Of a DNA stretch of 64,000 bases, positions 51,542 to 60,763 are shown piece after piece; position 1 is the first letter of the stretch, and each line of letters starts with the position of its first letter. Under the pieces are notes generated by a model. The model saw only the letters and a list, made by a program, of their open reading frames with translations. It was not told the DNA's origin and did no database searches. The stretch is from Chlamydiota bacterium (lineage in GTDB: Bacteria > Chlamydiota > Chlamydiia > Chlamydiales > Parachlamydiaceae), in the NCBI GenBank assembly GCA_013288825.1, contig JABDBC010000003.1, positions 16,409 to 80,408 on the forward strand, written 5' to 3'. A program made the position numbers and the translations under genes.

Positions 51542-53035
51542 ATGAAAGTTGTATTTTGTTTACTAATGATTATAATTGCAACAAGTTGCAATTCAATTTC
51601 TTCTTCTTTAAATTATAGCAAAGGAACAGAGTGCCTCGAAAAAGGCGATTACGAAGAAGCTGTGGCGAGTTTAGAAAAGGCGGTAGAATTGGATCCAGAT
51701 ATGGGAAGAAATCATACGAATTTAGCTACTGCATATGCAGCGTCTGGAGAATGGGACAAAGCTTGGAAACAAAGCAGAACAGGATTAAAAGCTAAATATC
51801 CAGATGAGCATGGTCTGAAATCTTTTGATAGTATTTATAAAGCCTATGTTACTTCACGAGGGATAGATAAAATAGGAAATTCTCGTAAAATGATTGAAGA
51901 AAGACTAGGGCCTCCCGATATGGTGTTAGCAAATGGCGATCAATATAAATATGGCCTTGTGATCATGACTTTTAAGAATGATGTTCTCAAACATGTCGTT
52001 TATCCATATCCACAAAAAATTGCAGATTCTGCCTGTACAAACCAAGTATATCATCCACCTACTGAAACGATTGTTCTAAAATTACCTAAAGGTAGCTTAG
52101 CAAATTGGAAAGAGATCTCCAGATGCGTCAATGAACAAAAGGGAAGTGTAGAGTGCATTCCTTTAAATCAACAGTCCCATAACTGGTCCGAGATGATCTG
52201 TATTCAGCTTTATGGTAGATCAGGCTTTGATCAGAAAAAATCGATTCCTCTTGAGAATATATTGGATAGCATACGAGAGGAAAATCTATCTGCACATCCT
52301 AGCAAAAAGATTACGTGGAAAGTCATCGAGAAAAACAAGAATGATATTATTTACGAGTGTATTTCACATGAACCATGTAAAGGAATTACCGAACACGAAA
52401 TTGCACATATTTTTTTAAGTGAAAAAAATCTACACCGTATCGGATTTACTCGTAGAAATAATGAGATGAGCTCTGATGAAAGGGAGGAAAAGATCAAATT
52501 ACTCAGAGAATCTGTGTCTATTGTGTCTTTAGAAGAAGCAGCCACTATTTCTGATGGATTGTCCTTAGCTGATAAGAACCATTCAGATTTAGGACCAGCA
52601 TTTTATGACTGGGTAGTCTCATATGCCTATATGCTTGATCATGGGTCTACATTAGTTTGTCACATTCCAAAATCACAGGCCTCTTATATAACAGAATTTA
52701 TGCAAACACTCGTAATGCCAAATTGGGATGCCAGTTCCATTGATCAATTGTTTGAAGCAGAGAAAAATACAGAACAAAGAAAGTCTATTGAGAAAATAGA
52801 CTTTCAGGTCATCAAAAAGACCCCTAATGAAATCATTTATTGCTATTCCTATCCGCAAGACGATCTTCAGCTCAAAGTCAATGCAGTGACCAGGTCATTT
52901 ATTTCGGATCAGGAAGGATACTGTTCGATCCGTTATAAACATGCACTTCCAGAGTGGATGAAAAAAGAAGAGATCCTGCAATGGAAAGAGAAATTGGAGG
53001 CGTTGAGGATTTGCAACGGAGTGGTTCAAAAATAA
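51542..53035 (+). CDS. TPR-containing lipoprotein (497 aa)
   Basis: Signal peptide with lipobox ATSC (Cys at about 16). Residues about 28-95 form two TPR units (GTECLEKGDYEEAVASLEKA, then GRNHTNLATAYAASGEWDKA). The rest is of unknown fold: a SmpA-like short motif (MIEERLGPPDMVLANGDQYKYG) near 118, then two long repeats containing KITWKVIEKNKNDIIYECIS and KIDFQVIKKTPNEIIYCYSY, which resemble each other. Likely surface or periplasmic scaffold; partner unknown. Confidence 0.75.
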   Translation: MKVVFCLLMIIIATSCNSISSSLNYSKGTECLEKGDYEEAVASLEKAVELDPDMGRNHTNLATAYAASGEWDKAWKQSRTGLKAKYPDEHGLKSFDSIYKAYVTSRGIDKIGNSRKMIEERLGPPDMVLANGDQYKYGLVIMTFKNDVLKHVVYPYPQKIADSACTNQVYHPPTETIVLKLPKGSLANWKEISRCVNEQKGSVECIPLNQQSHNWSEMICIQLYGRSGFDQKKSIPLENILDSIREENLSAHPSKKITWKVIEKNKNDIIYECISHEPCKGITEHEIAHIFLSEKNLHRIGFTRRNNEMSSDEREEKIKLLRESVSIVSLEEAATISDGLSLADKNHSDLGPAFYDWVVSYAYMLDHGSTLVCHIPKSQASYITEFMQTLVMPNWDASSIDQLFEAEKNTEQRKSIEKIDFQVIKKTPNEIIYCYSYPQDDLQLKVNAVTRSFISDQEGYCSIRYKHALPEWMKKEEILQWKEKLEALRICNGVVQK

Positions 53036-53182
53036 TTATCTTGGATGTCACCTAAAGCATGCTTAGGCAATTTTAGGGTTGCGTAAGCACTAGAGACAGT
53101 CACTGAACTTGAGTTAATTGATTTTAATTTAACATGCGATATAATAAAAAATGGTATAACGAAAATATGAGTGAGGGGTTTT

Positions 53183-54694
53183 ATGGCTGCTTCTTTAGAA
53201 CCTTCATCCAATGAGCCTCCGGTTTATAGTTCACCAACGCCTCCTAAGGCAAAGGAGCATGTTCCTACCGATAGCGTAGGAGAATCATTAGCCCAAGTTT
53301 TGGTTGGCCGGCATTTTCATGTTTTCCCTCCTGACATGTCTCGTTATAGAATCACCCCTCCACCACACTATCCTGAGAAGTTGGGAGAAGGAGAAAAAGC
53401 TCCACGGATTTTTGCTCCCAGTGATGCATCTAAGCATATTTTTTTAGAGCGCAGAGTAGGCGTGGAAGTTCTTTTAAAAGCTCAGGATGTTGTCGATGGC
53501 CTAAATAAAAAAATTATTGGTTCAGCCCCTTTAAATGAAGAGAGTTCGAGAAAATTAGAAGAGGTATTCCTCTCAACCCTCCCATCCCTCGGCAGTGTTG
53601 AGCTAGAAAATGCCATCATCGCTCAGGTATTGAATGAAAAAATTGGCATAAGTAAATTTCACCTAAGAGAACTTAAGGGTGGGTCTGGGGCTAAAATATA
53701 TGGGGTTTTGATTCCTGATGACAAGGGAAAGCTAGCCTATGTTGTTAAAATAATGGAAGGAAAAGTATCCGAATTAGCACGTGAGCTATCTTCTTTACAA
53801 CAATTAAGTGATTTAAACTTACATCATAGCACTCTTTCTACAGTACAAACAGCTGGCAAGTTTGATTTCTCACACAGTAAGACGGTGCGTACCATCTTTG
53901 TCCAAACAGGAGCAAAAGGACAGCCTTTTTCTTCTCACTTGGAAGAACTAGGTCAGGCCACAAGCAAAGGGCGGGCAGAAAAAATGGACGTTCTGGCCAG
54001 AGGATTTCAGCAGGCGGCTAGAGGATTAGCAGAATTACATTTAAAACATAGGGAAAAAGCAACTCCCCTTGGAATAGATGCACAAATAGCTAATCTCGAG
54101 ATGGTAAAGTATGTATACGATTGGGTTAGAGGGGCTATTGTTAATGGTGGAGAGAGAGGGAGAATACCCCTTACTACAGAGGAGTTAGATCGCATCCATC
54201 AAGCTGCTATAAAAGGGATTGAGGGTAATTGGGGAATGTCCGGTTATTCACACGGGGACACTCATCTGGACAATTTGTTTTACGAGGTGGCTTCAGGTCA
54301 ATTTTCGTTTATTGATACACCTTCTTTTCTTGCCAGTGTTGATGCACACGGTGCGCCTATAGGATTTCCTGCCTATGATTTCTCTTGGGCGTGGTGTAGT
54401 ATAAGTGATAACGGCTTAAGAAGTGGTCTTTCGCCAACAGAAGTAGAAGTGCTTCAAAATGTTTTTAAGACAGGGTACGATCAAACGATGGGAGATGCCT
54501 TGCCTCCCTCGACCGCTCAACACTTTGCTGCTTTGCATAAACAACTTTATTATATTGCTAAGGCAAATGAAAATCAACAATATCTGACGGACAATGCATC
54601 TACGATTCCAGACGCTAAAGAAAAAATTGAGAGGCTTCAACTCGTGATCGATCGTGAGGTCGCTTCTATTAAATCAAATTTTCTCAGCCCATAG
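53183..54694 (+). CDS. Phosphotransferase-fold (APH/kinase-like) protein
   Basis: 503 aa from ATG 53183, chosen because GAGGGG precedes it; GTG 53171 is also in frame. The N-terminal 150 residues are Pro-rich and disordered-looking, with no signal peptide. The C-terminal two thirds resemble an aminoglycoside phosphotransferase/protein-kinase fold: YVVKIMEGKVSELARELSSL (Lys-Glu pair), the catalytic loop GYSHGDTHLDNLFY (HGDxxxxN) and metal motif FSFIDTPSF (x-D). The substrate is unknown. A translocated kinase effector acting on the host is attractive but unproven. Confidence 0.75.
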   Translation: MAASLEPSSNEPPVYSSPTPPKAKEHVPTDSVGESLAQVLVGRHFHVFPPDMSRYRITPPPHYPEKLGEGEKAPRIFAPSDASKHIFLERRVGVEVLLKAQDVVDGLNKKIIGSAPLNEESSRKLEEVFLSTLPSLGSVELENAIIAQVLNEKIGISKFHLRELKGGSGAKIYGVLIPDDKGKLAYVVKIMEGKVSELARELSSLQQLSDLNLHHSTLSTVQTAGKFDFSHSKTVRTIFVQTGAKGQPFSSHLEELGQATSKGRAEKMDVLARGFQQAARGLAELHLKHREKATPLGIDAQIANLEMVKYVYDWVRGAIVNGGERGRIPLTTEELDRIHQAAIKGIEGNWGMSGYSHGDTHLDNLFYEVASGQFSFIDTPSFLASVDAHGAPIGFPAYDFSWAWCSISDNGLRSGLSPTEVEVLQNVFKTGYDQTMGDALPPSTAQHFAALHKQLYYIAKANENQQYLTDNASTIPDAKEKIERLQLVIDREVASIKSNFLSP

Positions 54695-54699
54695 GGCTG
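54685..54699 (+). terminator. Small stem-loop over the kinase-like gene's stop codon
   Basis: CAGCCC-ATA-GGGCTG, a 6-bp perfect stem overlapping the TAG at 54692-54694. There is no T-run directly after it. Confidence 0.35.
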
Positions 54700-54731
54700 G
54701 AAGATACAGGGCATCGTCCTGGGTGTCAATA

Positions 54732-54837
54732 GTTTAGATGTAGCAGCCTGAAAGGCTGCAAGAAGACTTAAGGCTACTTATGTTGTCAGTTCAGATTGTG
54801 TGATTTCTGGCAGCCCTTCAGGCTGCTATATCTAAAC
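54732..54837. repeat. Nested foldback element of about 106 bp
   Basis: The left arm at 54732-54759 (GTTTAGATGTAGCAGCC...) and right arm at 54810-54837 (...GGCTGCTATATCTAAAC) are imperfect complements of 28 bp. Each arm is itself a small hairpin (GCAGCC-TGAAA-GGCTGC and GCAGCC-CTTCA-GGCTGC). This has the shape of a MITE or structured 3' region; no gene lies inside. Confidence 0.6.
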
Positions 54838-54842
54838 TTTTG

Positions 54843-54889
54843 GTAACACTTCAGATATCCCGACGAGGGAGGGATATCTGAACTGTTAC
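54843..54889. terminator. 19-bp hairpin
   Basis: Arms at 54843-54861 (GTAACACTTCAGATATCCC) and 54871-54889 pair at 18 of 19 positions, loop 9 nt, followed on the plus strand by TTTTTCTC. It can serve as a plus-strand terminator for the kinase-like gene. Confidence 0.65.
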
Positions 54890-55074
54890 TTTTTCTCTTG
54901 AATATCAGAATTAAGCTCAGCTGTTAATTCCCAGCACAGATCTTGACGGTTCAAGGTTCCAACTGCAGCGTTGTGGATTGCTTTAATTTTTTCATACTGC
55001 AAAGGAACAATTACTCGAAGTGTTCCTAACCGATCAACGCTATCCTCATTCCTTATCCAATAGGCTGTTAACAC
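54886..55074 (-). CDS. Doubtful small ORF (62 aa)
   Basis: Starts at GTG with GGAGG about 22 bases upstream, which is too far to be convincing. The sequence (TLRVIVPLQYEKIKAIHNAAVG) has ordinary protein composition and no strong bias. It lies next to a hairpin and downstream of the Sel1 gene. It may be the end of a lost gene. I cannot name a family. Confidence 0.25.
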   Translation of the reverse strand: MLTAYWIRNEDSVDRLGTLRVIVPLQYEKIKAIHNAAVGTLNRQDLCWELTAELNSDIQEKK

Positions 55075-55223
55075 CGCATTTTGAGTAACTTCAACTGCCT
55101 CCAGCAGTCAAATTCGTGGAAATATCAACAAGTCCAAAAGATCCACATAAAGTTTTTGTTTTATCTAAACATGGAAAATAACATAGAAACATCAGCAACA
55201 ACATACCATTTCTATGTTCCTGT

Positions 55224-56300
55224 TTATGGTTGCGTAAGCATGCTGAGCTTCTTTTTACACGCTTCTGCATATTCTGAGGCATACTTGCAAAAACGGCTTT
55301 TTGCTGCCAGTGTATAGAAAAAAATAGCTTTTTCTAAACAGTGTTCTTTGCTTATGTTAAGAAAACTCCAATCCCCTGTCTCGTATAGTCGAGCAATCTC
55401 ATATTGTGCTCGAAAGTCCTCTAACTCAGCTCCAATTCTATAATAATATGCAGCTACAACTTTGTGGTGTCGACATAGAGCGGGGTTTGCTTCGTAAAGT
55501 TTACCGAGCTCGAAATATGCTGTGGGCTCTGCTAAAGCAGCAGCTTTTAAATAGCACTTTTCTGCATTTGTAATTGACTTTTCTAGCAGATCTCCATCCT
55601 CATAAAATCTTCCAAGGGCCCTTAATGCGTCAGGATCGTTTTTTTCAGCCGCGATGATATAATACCTGAGAGCTTGTTCCCGCGAATTTTTCTGCAATAA
55701 GTAAAACTCTCCTAATTTCGATGAAGCTATAGCAGAGCCACTCTCAGAAGCTATTGATAAATATTTAAGTATAGCGTCATGTTTTTCTTCCATATCTTTA
55801 GCATTTTTGGAATTCTTTATCGATTGTAGGATCGTGTCTGCGTAGCAAATTTGTGCTAAAATAATGCCACGATCAGCAGCGATTTTGTAATATTTCAATG
55901 CTGAATCTTTTGATTTCACTACTCCCTTCCCCGAAGCAAAATACCAGCCTACAAAGAATGCTCCAACAGGGTCTTTTTCCTCTGCTGCTTTTTTAAAGAA
56001 AGAGAAGGCTTCTGGGTAGTACTCTCTTTTGCCAAGCATCATCCCTATTGAGCAATTTTTTGTAGTATGAAGTTCTAGAATGCGATCCCATTCAGCTGTT
56101 AATGCGACTTCTTCTACGTTTTCTTCCTCATCATCATCTTCTTGCTCAGTAGTTTCTAAAATTGTTTCACCAAATTCAAATACCCTTAATAGCAGCTCTC
56201 TTGCATGAGCGTCTCCCTCCTGTGCTAATTCACAGCAGGAAATTATTGCTTTGTTAGTATCGAAATATTTTTCTGGAAAATCGGAATCTATATTAAACAT
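55224..56300 (-). CDS. Sel1-repeat protein A (358 aa)
   Basis: No signal peptide. After an acidic N-terminal third (DDDEEENVEE near 58), Sel1-type TPR-like repeats run from about 80 to 345, for example DPVGAFFVGWYFASGKGVV, SKDSALKYYKIAADRG, DPDALRALGRFYEDGDLLEK and FRAQYEIARLYETGDWSFLN. It ends in MLTQP plus stop. Such proteins mediate protein contacts and are abundant in amoeba symbionts. It is a close paralogue of the N-terminal part of the 508 aa protein upstream, with the same promoter palindrome. Confidence 0.88.
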   Translation of the reverse strand: MFNIDSDFPEKYFDTNKAIISCCELAQEGDAHARELLLRVFEFGETILETTEQEDDDEEENVEEVALTAEWDRILELHTTKNCSIGMMLGKREYYPEAFSFFKKAAEEKDPVGAFFVGWYFASGKGVVKSKDSALKYYKIAADRGIILAQICYADTILQSIKNSKNAKDMEEKHDAILKYLSIASESGSAIASSKLGEFYLLQKNSREQALRYYIIAAEKNDPDALRALGRFYEDGDLLEKSITNAEKCYLKAAALAEPTAYFELGKLYEANPALCRHHKVVAAYYYRIGAELEDFRAQYEIARLYETGDWSFLNISKEHCLEKAIFFYTLAAKSRFCKYASEYAEACKKKLSMLTQP

Positions 56301-56343
56301 GACAAAACCCTATACTAGCAATTAAAATAATTATAACATAATA

Positions 56344-56366
56344 TGTCAATTAATTGTTAATTGACA
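56344..56366. promoter_or_regulatory. Palindrome upstream of Sel1 gene A, repeated at Sel1 gene B
   Basis: TGTCAATTAA-TTG-TTAATTGACA is a perfect 10-bp inverted repeat about 45 bp before the start. An imperfect copy (58157-58179) lies at the same distance before Sel1 gene B, next to ATTATA. It is a likely shared operator or promoter element carried along by the duplication. Confidence 0.5.
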
Positions 56367-56379
56367 TCATTAATAATAT

Positions 56380-56586
56380 TTAAATTATCTGTAAAGAGCT
56401 GGTCAATTTGTAAATTATAGATGCACCCTGCAAGCTTTTTCCGGCTGCAATGTTAATTACATTCTTTCGATGGAAACGATGATCAACTACCCCATTGAAA
56501 GATTCAATGCGTGCAGCAAGGGCATTTGAAAGTGAGATAGCTTCCTCAAGTGGGTAATGCAATAAAGATAAGGATTCTTCTTTGTT
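56380..56586 (-). other. In-frame tail remnant behind Sel1 gene B
   Basis: After the TAG of the 508 aa gene the same frame continues open for 68 codons (HYPLEEAISLSNALAARIES, then FNGVVDHRFHRKNV) to a stop at 56380. A similar stretch (PLEKAILLSKALAARIETFNG ... DHRFH) lies at about 58190-58310 behind the third gene. Conserved coding-like similarity between two places says this was once protein; the parent gene is not identified. Confidence 0.5.
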
Positions 56587-58113
56587 CTAACATGCTTCGC
56601 CCTTCATCTCTTTTTGCAATTTCTTCCGATTGAACTCCGCCAATTCTTTGTTAAAGACCTCTGAGCATTCTTTTCGATAGTGTTCATATGCTGCATCATC
56701 GGCCATATGCATCCAAACGGAATCACATAGATAATTTTTAGATGCTATTTTGACTATAATTTCAATATCACCTGAAAATAGGCTATATCCTTCCTTTATA
56801 TTCCCAAGGTGCTTCATATTATCAGGCATCCACTTGTCACTAACGATAAATCCAGCCTCTTTGTGATCACTTTCGCGAAATACAACTGCCAATCGCTTTT
56901 CCCAGATTGCTTGATGCAGAGTTGAATCCTTAATATTTTTTCCTGGTACAGCTGGTATTAGAATGAAGCGGCGAATGCCACCTCTATCTTGAGGGGGTTC
57001 TGAAATATAAAATTCACGGCCATTTTTAGGTTTCATTATTCCATGGATTAAAGGTTGCGTAAGCATGGTGAGCTTCTTTTTAGACGCTTCTACGTACTCT
57101 GAGCCATGTTTAACTTTGTCTCTCTTAGCGACAAGCTGGTAGAAAAAAATAGCTTTTTTTAAACAGTGTTCTTTGCTTATATTAAGAAAACTCAATTTCC
57201 CTGTTTCATATAATCTAGCAATCTCATACTGCGCACGAAGGTCGTCTAACTCAGCTCCAATTCTATAGTAATATGCTGCTATAACATTGTGATGTAGACA
57301 TAGGGAGGGGTTTGTTTCATAAAGTTTGCCAAGCTCGAAATATGCAGTGGATGCTTCTAAAGCAGCAGCTTTTAAATAACATTTTTCCGCATTTGTAATT
57401 GATTTTTCAACAAGATCCCCGCTTTCATAAAATGCTCCAAGCCCTATTAAACCATTCGCATTGTTTCTTTCAGAAGCAAGTATATAACATTTAAGAGCTT
57501 CCTCACACGAATTTTTATGCACAAGGTAAAAATTTCCTAATTCCGATATAGCTACCGCAGAGCCATTCTCAAATGCAAGAGATAAATACTTAATTATGAG
57601 ATCGTATTTTTCTTCACGGTCTTTATTATTTTTGGAATTCTTTATTGTTTCCATAATCTTCATTGCGTAACAAATCTGCGCTAGAACAATGCCATGATCA
57701 GCAGCTATTTTGTAGTATTTTAACGCTGAATCTAATGATTGTTCTACGCCCTTCCCAGCATCATAATACCAGCCTAAAAAAAATGATCCAACAGGATCAT
57801 TCTCATCAGCTGCTTTTTTAAAAAAATAGAAGGCATCTTCAAAATTCTCTTTTTTGTCCAGCGTTATTCCTATCGAACAATTCTTCGTTTTATTAAGACC
57901 TCGGATACGTGTCCATTCATGCACTAATGCGATATCCTCCATCTCTTCGTCTTCTTCACCTAGTATTTCTGTAATGGCTTCACCAAATTCAAAAACTCTT
58001 AATAACAATTCCCTCGCGTGAGCATCGCCTTGCTGTGCAAATTCAAAGCATGAGATTACAGTTTTGTTAGTTTCAAAATACTTTTCTGGAAAATCAGAAT
58101 CTATGTTGAACAT
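56587..58113 (-). CDS. Sel1-repeat protein B fused to a C-terminal domain (508 aa)
   Basis: Residues 1-355 parallel Sel1 protein A throughout (same FNIDSDFPEKYF start and MLTQP end), with Sel1 repeats from about 75 to 340. Where A stops, B continues LIHGIMKPKNGREFYISEPP for 150 residues, and this domain equals the N-terminus of the 275 aa protein next upstream (58361-59188). The protein is thus a chimera of two neighbouring gene types. The added domain has an RRFILIPAV strand and a YEHYRKECSEVFNKEL helix; its function is unknown. Confidence 0.88.
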   Translation of the reverse strand: MFNIDSDFPEKYFETNKTVISCFEFAQQGDAHARELLLRVFEFGEAITEILGEEDEEMEDIALVHEWTRIRGLNKTKNCSIGITLDKKENFEDAFYFFKKAADENDPVGSFFLGWYYDAGKGVEQSLDSALKYYKIAADHGIVLAQICYAMKIMETIKNSKNNKDREEKYDLIIKYLSLAFENGSAVAISELGNFYLVHKNSCEEALKCYILASERNNANGLIGLGAFYESGDLVEKSITNAEKCYLKAAALEASTAYFELGKLYETNPSLCLHHNVIAAYYYRIGAELDDLRAQYEIARLYETGKLSFLNISKEHCLKKAIFFYQLVAKRDKVKHGSEYVEASKKKLTMLTQPLIHGIMKPKNGREFYISEPPQDRGGIRRFILIPAVPGKNIKDSTLHQAIWEKRLAVVFRESDHKEAGFIVSDKWMPDNMKHLGNIKEGYSLFSGDIEIIVKIASKNYLCDSVWMHMADDAAYEHYRKECSEVFNKELAEFNRKKLQKEMKGEAC

Positions 58114-58360
58114 GACAATCCTCTGTACTAGCTATTAAAATAATTATAGCATAATATGTCAATTAATTGTTAATTGATCATTTGTAATTAGAGTTTTTAA
58201 ATGGAAACGATGATCAGCTAGCAGAAATATCCCATTGAAAGTTTCAATGCGTGCAGCAAGAGCCTTTGAAAGCAAGATTGCTTTCTCAAGTGGAACTATT
58301 TGAGATAAGGCGCTGCATTGGAATGCAGCGCGTTTGAAAGCGAAAATTTTGAGGTGAGAA

Positions 58361-59188
58361 TTATGATTTTTTTCCAAACCACTTCTTAAAGCCACTAGGT
58401 TCTGCTTTCGCCGATGCGACAGCTCCCACTGTTTTTGCCGTTGCTGAAGGTGTTGCTGATGGGGTTGATACTCCTGCAGACAGCGGTACTCTTGTAGCAC
58501 TAGATGGAGGAAGGGCAACAGTAGCTTTTATTATTGCAGGCGTGACCGGTGTAGCTGCGGCTCCTGAAGGTGCTGGAGTTAGAGGCGTTCTTGGAGAAGA
58601 AGCAGCAGCAGCTCCTGATGCGACTGCAGATACCGGTGCAGATCGAGGAGTACCTGCGCCAACTAGGACCGGATCATGACCTCGCTTTAGATCTGCTTCC
58701 CCCTTCATCTCTTTTTCGATTTTTTGCCGATTGAACTCCGCCAATTCTTTGTTAAAGACCTCTGAACATTCCTTTCGATAGTGTTCATATGAAACATCAT
58801 TAGCCATGTACATCCAGATGGCATCACATCGATAATTTTTTGATGCTATTTTTATTATAATTTCAATATTAGAACTGAACATTTGTAAGTTATTATTGAT
58901 TTCTTTAACATGCACTGAATTATCTGGAATCCACTTACCACTAACTATAAATCCACCTTCTTTTGGTGCATTTTCTTGAAATACAACAGCCAATCGCTTT
59001 TCCCAGATGGATTGGTGCAGTGTTGAATCCTTAATGTTTGTTCCTGCATAAGCTGGTATTAAAATGAAGCGGCGAGTACCACCTCGATCTTGAGGGGGTT
59101 CTGAAATAAAGAACTCTCGGCCATTTTTAGGCTTCATTGTTCCATGGATTATTAGAGGATTTGCTTCTTTGCCTACAGCGCTAGCCAT
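58361..59188 (-). CDS. Unknown domain with Ala/Pro/Ser/Thr-rich tail (275 aa)
   Basis: Residues about 12-165 are the same domain found at the C-terminus of Sel1 protein B (KPKNGREFFISEPPQDRGG, RRFILIPAYAGTNIKDSTLH, CSEVFNKELAEFNRQKIEKE). Residues 170-265 are a low-complexity Ala/Pro/Ser/Thr tail ending GFKKWFGKKS. A GGGAG site precedes the ATG. No signal peptide. Low-complexity tails of this kind occur in secreted or surface-associated chlamydial proteins, but no family is recognised. Confidence 0.75.
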   Translation of the reverse strand: MASAVGKEANPLIIHGTMKPKNGREFFISEPPQDRGGTRRFILIPAYAGTNIKDSTLHQSIWEKRLAVVFQENAPKEGGFIVSGKWIPDNSVHVKEINNNLQMFSSNIEIIIKIASKNYRCDAIWMYMANDVSYEHYRKECSEVFNKELAEFNRQKIEKEMKGEADLKRGHDPVLVGAGTPRSAPVSAVASGAAAASSPRTPLTPAPSGAAATPVTPAIIKATVALPPSSATRVPLSAGVSTPSATPSATAKTVGAVASAKAEPSGFKKWFGKKS

Positions 59189-59403
59189 TTTTTCTCCCTT
59201 GTGTTGAAATTGTAAAGTTCCGCACTTATATTTTACTGATTTCTTATATTTAAACGCAAGTCATCTCTGTATATTTAGACTCGATTTACTAGTGTTAGTA
59301 AATAATGACATGCTTAAAAATACAGAACATAAAATATTGTAAATTAAAATAATTATTGTGTATAATTAGGTTAGAAACTTTTTCTGTTTAAGGGGGGTAT
59401 TAT

Positions 59404-60366
59404 ATGAGTTTAGGACCTTCTGGAGATTTTTCTCCTCCAATTCAACCATCATTACCTAAACCAAATGATGCAGACAAAACACCTTCTTTGGCTAATGCAG
59501 ACCAGCTCAATAACATCCAAAAACTTTCTGCGGAAGCCCTTCATGAAAATAATGATTTTTCCATTCTTTCTAAAATGGATATAACTGCAGAGAAGGTTCA
59601 CGAATATGGAGATGTTCTTTGTGATGAGGCGGTCGATAAAAATTCAGCTGCTATTGGTAATGTTAGTAGTATTGAAATGAGCGGCGCTTCACAAAAAAAC
59701 AAGTTCATGGTGTTTGCATCTCGCACTAATATTGAAGAAGTAAAAGCAAGGATTGATAATTCTCTAGTCATACTGCAAGCTCATGAACTGAGGGGCCCAA
59801 TCAAAGACTATGCTATTGTCGGGGTTTTTAATAAAGATAAGGAAGAGGGTGGGCTGAGCCTTAAGCAAGAATACGATGATTTGGCAAGAGTACCAGGTAT
59901 TTCGTTAAGTTTTGGTGGTCGCAAATTTGGCCCCAATGATTTAGCCGGTTTGCTTGGAAGAGCTCTTACAGCCAAAGAATCAGCAGGATTGGATAAATCG
60001 TTTACTGCACTAATAGAAAAAGAGGCCAGAGAAGCCGCTAAGAAAGCCGATGAAAAGAAAGATCAGCAGGCACAACAACAAAGATTAGACGACAATGTAC
60101 GTAGAGATATTGTTAGGGATAATGTAAAACGTGCTGCTGTTCACAGCACCGTTTCAATTATCGAGGGGTGTGCAAAACAATTATCAAGCGCAGCTCGGTT
60201 TGTTCATGAACAACAATTACAGCTTGTGTCAAGCCTTAGAAAACATAATCTTAAGAAAATTTACAATGACAAAATCGAACAATCAAAGTTGAAAAAAGAG
60301 ATTAACATCAAAAAGGACGAAAACCGCCGGGATATTAATCCGCATAATAATGATAGTATCGCTTAA
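59404..60366 (+). CDS. Unrecognised charged protein (320 aa)
   Basis: AAGGGGGG lies eight bases before the ATG. The N-terminus is Pro/Ser-rich (SLGPSGDFSPPIQPSLPKP), the centre globular (IKDYAIVGVFNKDKEEGGLSL), and the region from about 205 onward is a highly charged coiled coil (EKEAREAAKKADEKKDQQAQ). No membrane segment or signal peptide. A substrate of the type III system is conceivable from composition only. Confidence 0.7.
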   Translation: MSLGPSGDFSPPIQPSLPKPNDADKTPSLANADQLNNIQKLSAEALHENNDFSILSKMDITAEKVHEYGDVLCDEAVDKNSAAIGNVSSIEMSGASQKNKFMVFASRTNIEEVKARIDNSLVILQAHELRGPIKDYAIVGVFNKDKEEGGLSLKQEYDDLARVPGISLSFGGRKFGPNDLAGLLGRALTAKESAGLDKSFTALIEKEAREAAKKADEKKDQQAQQQRLDDNVRRDIVRDNVKRAAVHSTVSIIEGCAKQLSSAARFVHEQQLQLVSSLRKHNLKKIYNDKIEQSKLKKEINIKKDENRRDINPHNNDSIA

Positions 60367-60418
60367 TTTCAGGTTCCCCTGTTGGAAACAAGACAACCCG
60401 AATAGAGTTGCCAACACT

Positions 60419-60480
60419 TTAGAACGAATACTTCAGTCCAGTTCCAAAGAGTTATTGTTGGCTCTACCGCTATGTATGGT
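60419..60480 (-). pseudogene. Tail remnant of an outer-membrane barrel gene
   Basis: The minus-strand sequence encodes a frameshifted copy of the C-terminus of the barrel gene at 63596 (there NNSVGAGLKYSF; here NNS.. then GTGLKYSF). DNA around the stop is nearly identical (TTAGAACGAATACTTCAGTC against TTAGAACGAATATTTCAGTC). Only about 20 codons remain. Confidence 0.65.
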
Positions 60481-60595
60481 GCAGAATTGTCGAGGGCTTC
60501 TTTGCTGATTTTTGCGACTTCTTGCCTATATTTACAGAACCACTCCTAATCAACTGTATATGTTCACGTAGATGGGCTATATGTCACACAAGCCT

Positions 60596-60763
60596 CTATG
60601 GAACATCACCAATTTTAATTATCTTATCAAGTTTATTGTATATTTCTATTAGAGTATCATCTTTAGTGGACTTAGCCTTATTTCCTACGAAAGTTTTAAG
60701 CTCCAATAGATTTTCGAAAAATTTTCTCATGTTTTTCGAAGCTACATGTTTTTCTTCTTCCAT
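60596..60763 (-). CDS. Small ORF with a relic paralogue nearby (55 aa)
   Basis: ATG 60763 is preceded by AGGAG at a proper distance. The product is charged and helical (EEEKHVASKNMRKFFENLLE, then KDDTLIEIYNKLDKI). A second copy of the first 12 codons, soon interrupted, lies on the minus strand at about 62850-62886. The pair suggests a real gene family, unrecognised. Confidence 0.45.
   Translation of the reverse strand: MEEEKHVASKNMRKFFENLLELKTFVGNKAKSTKDDTLIEIYNKLDKIIKIGDVP

Noticed and set aside
55091..55317. Reading frames on both strands between the doubtful 62-aa ORF and Sel1 gene A
   Set aside because: No start signals, no homologous frame at the sister locus and overlap with the Sel1 3' end.
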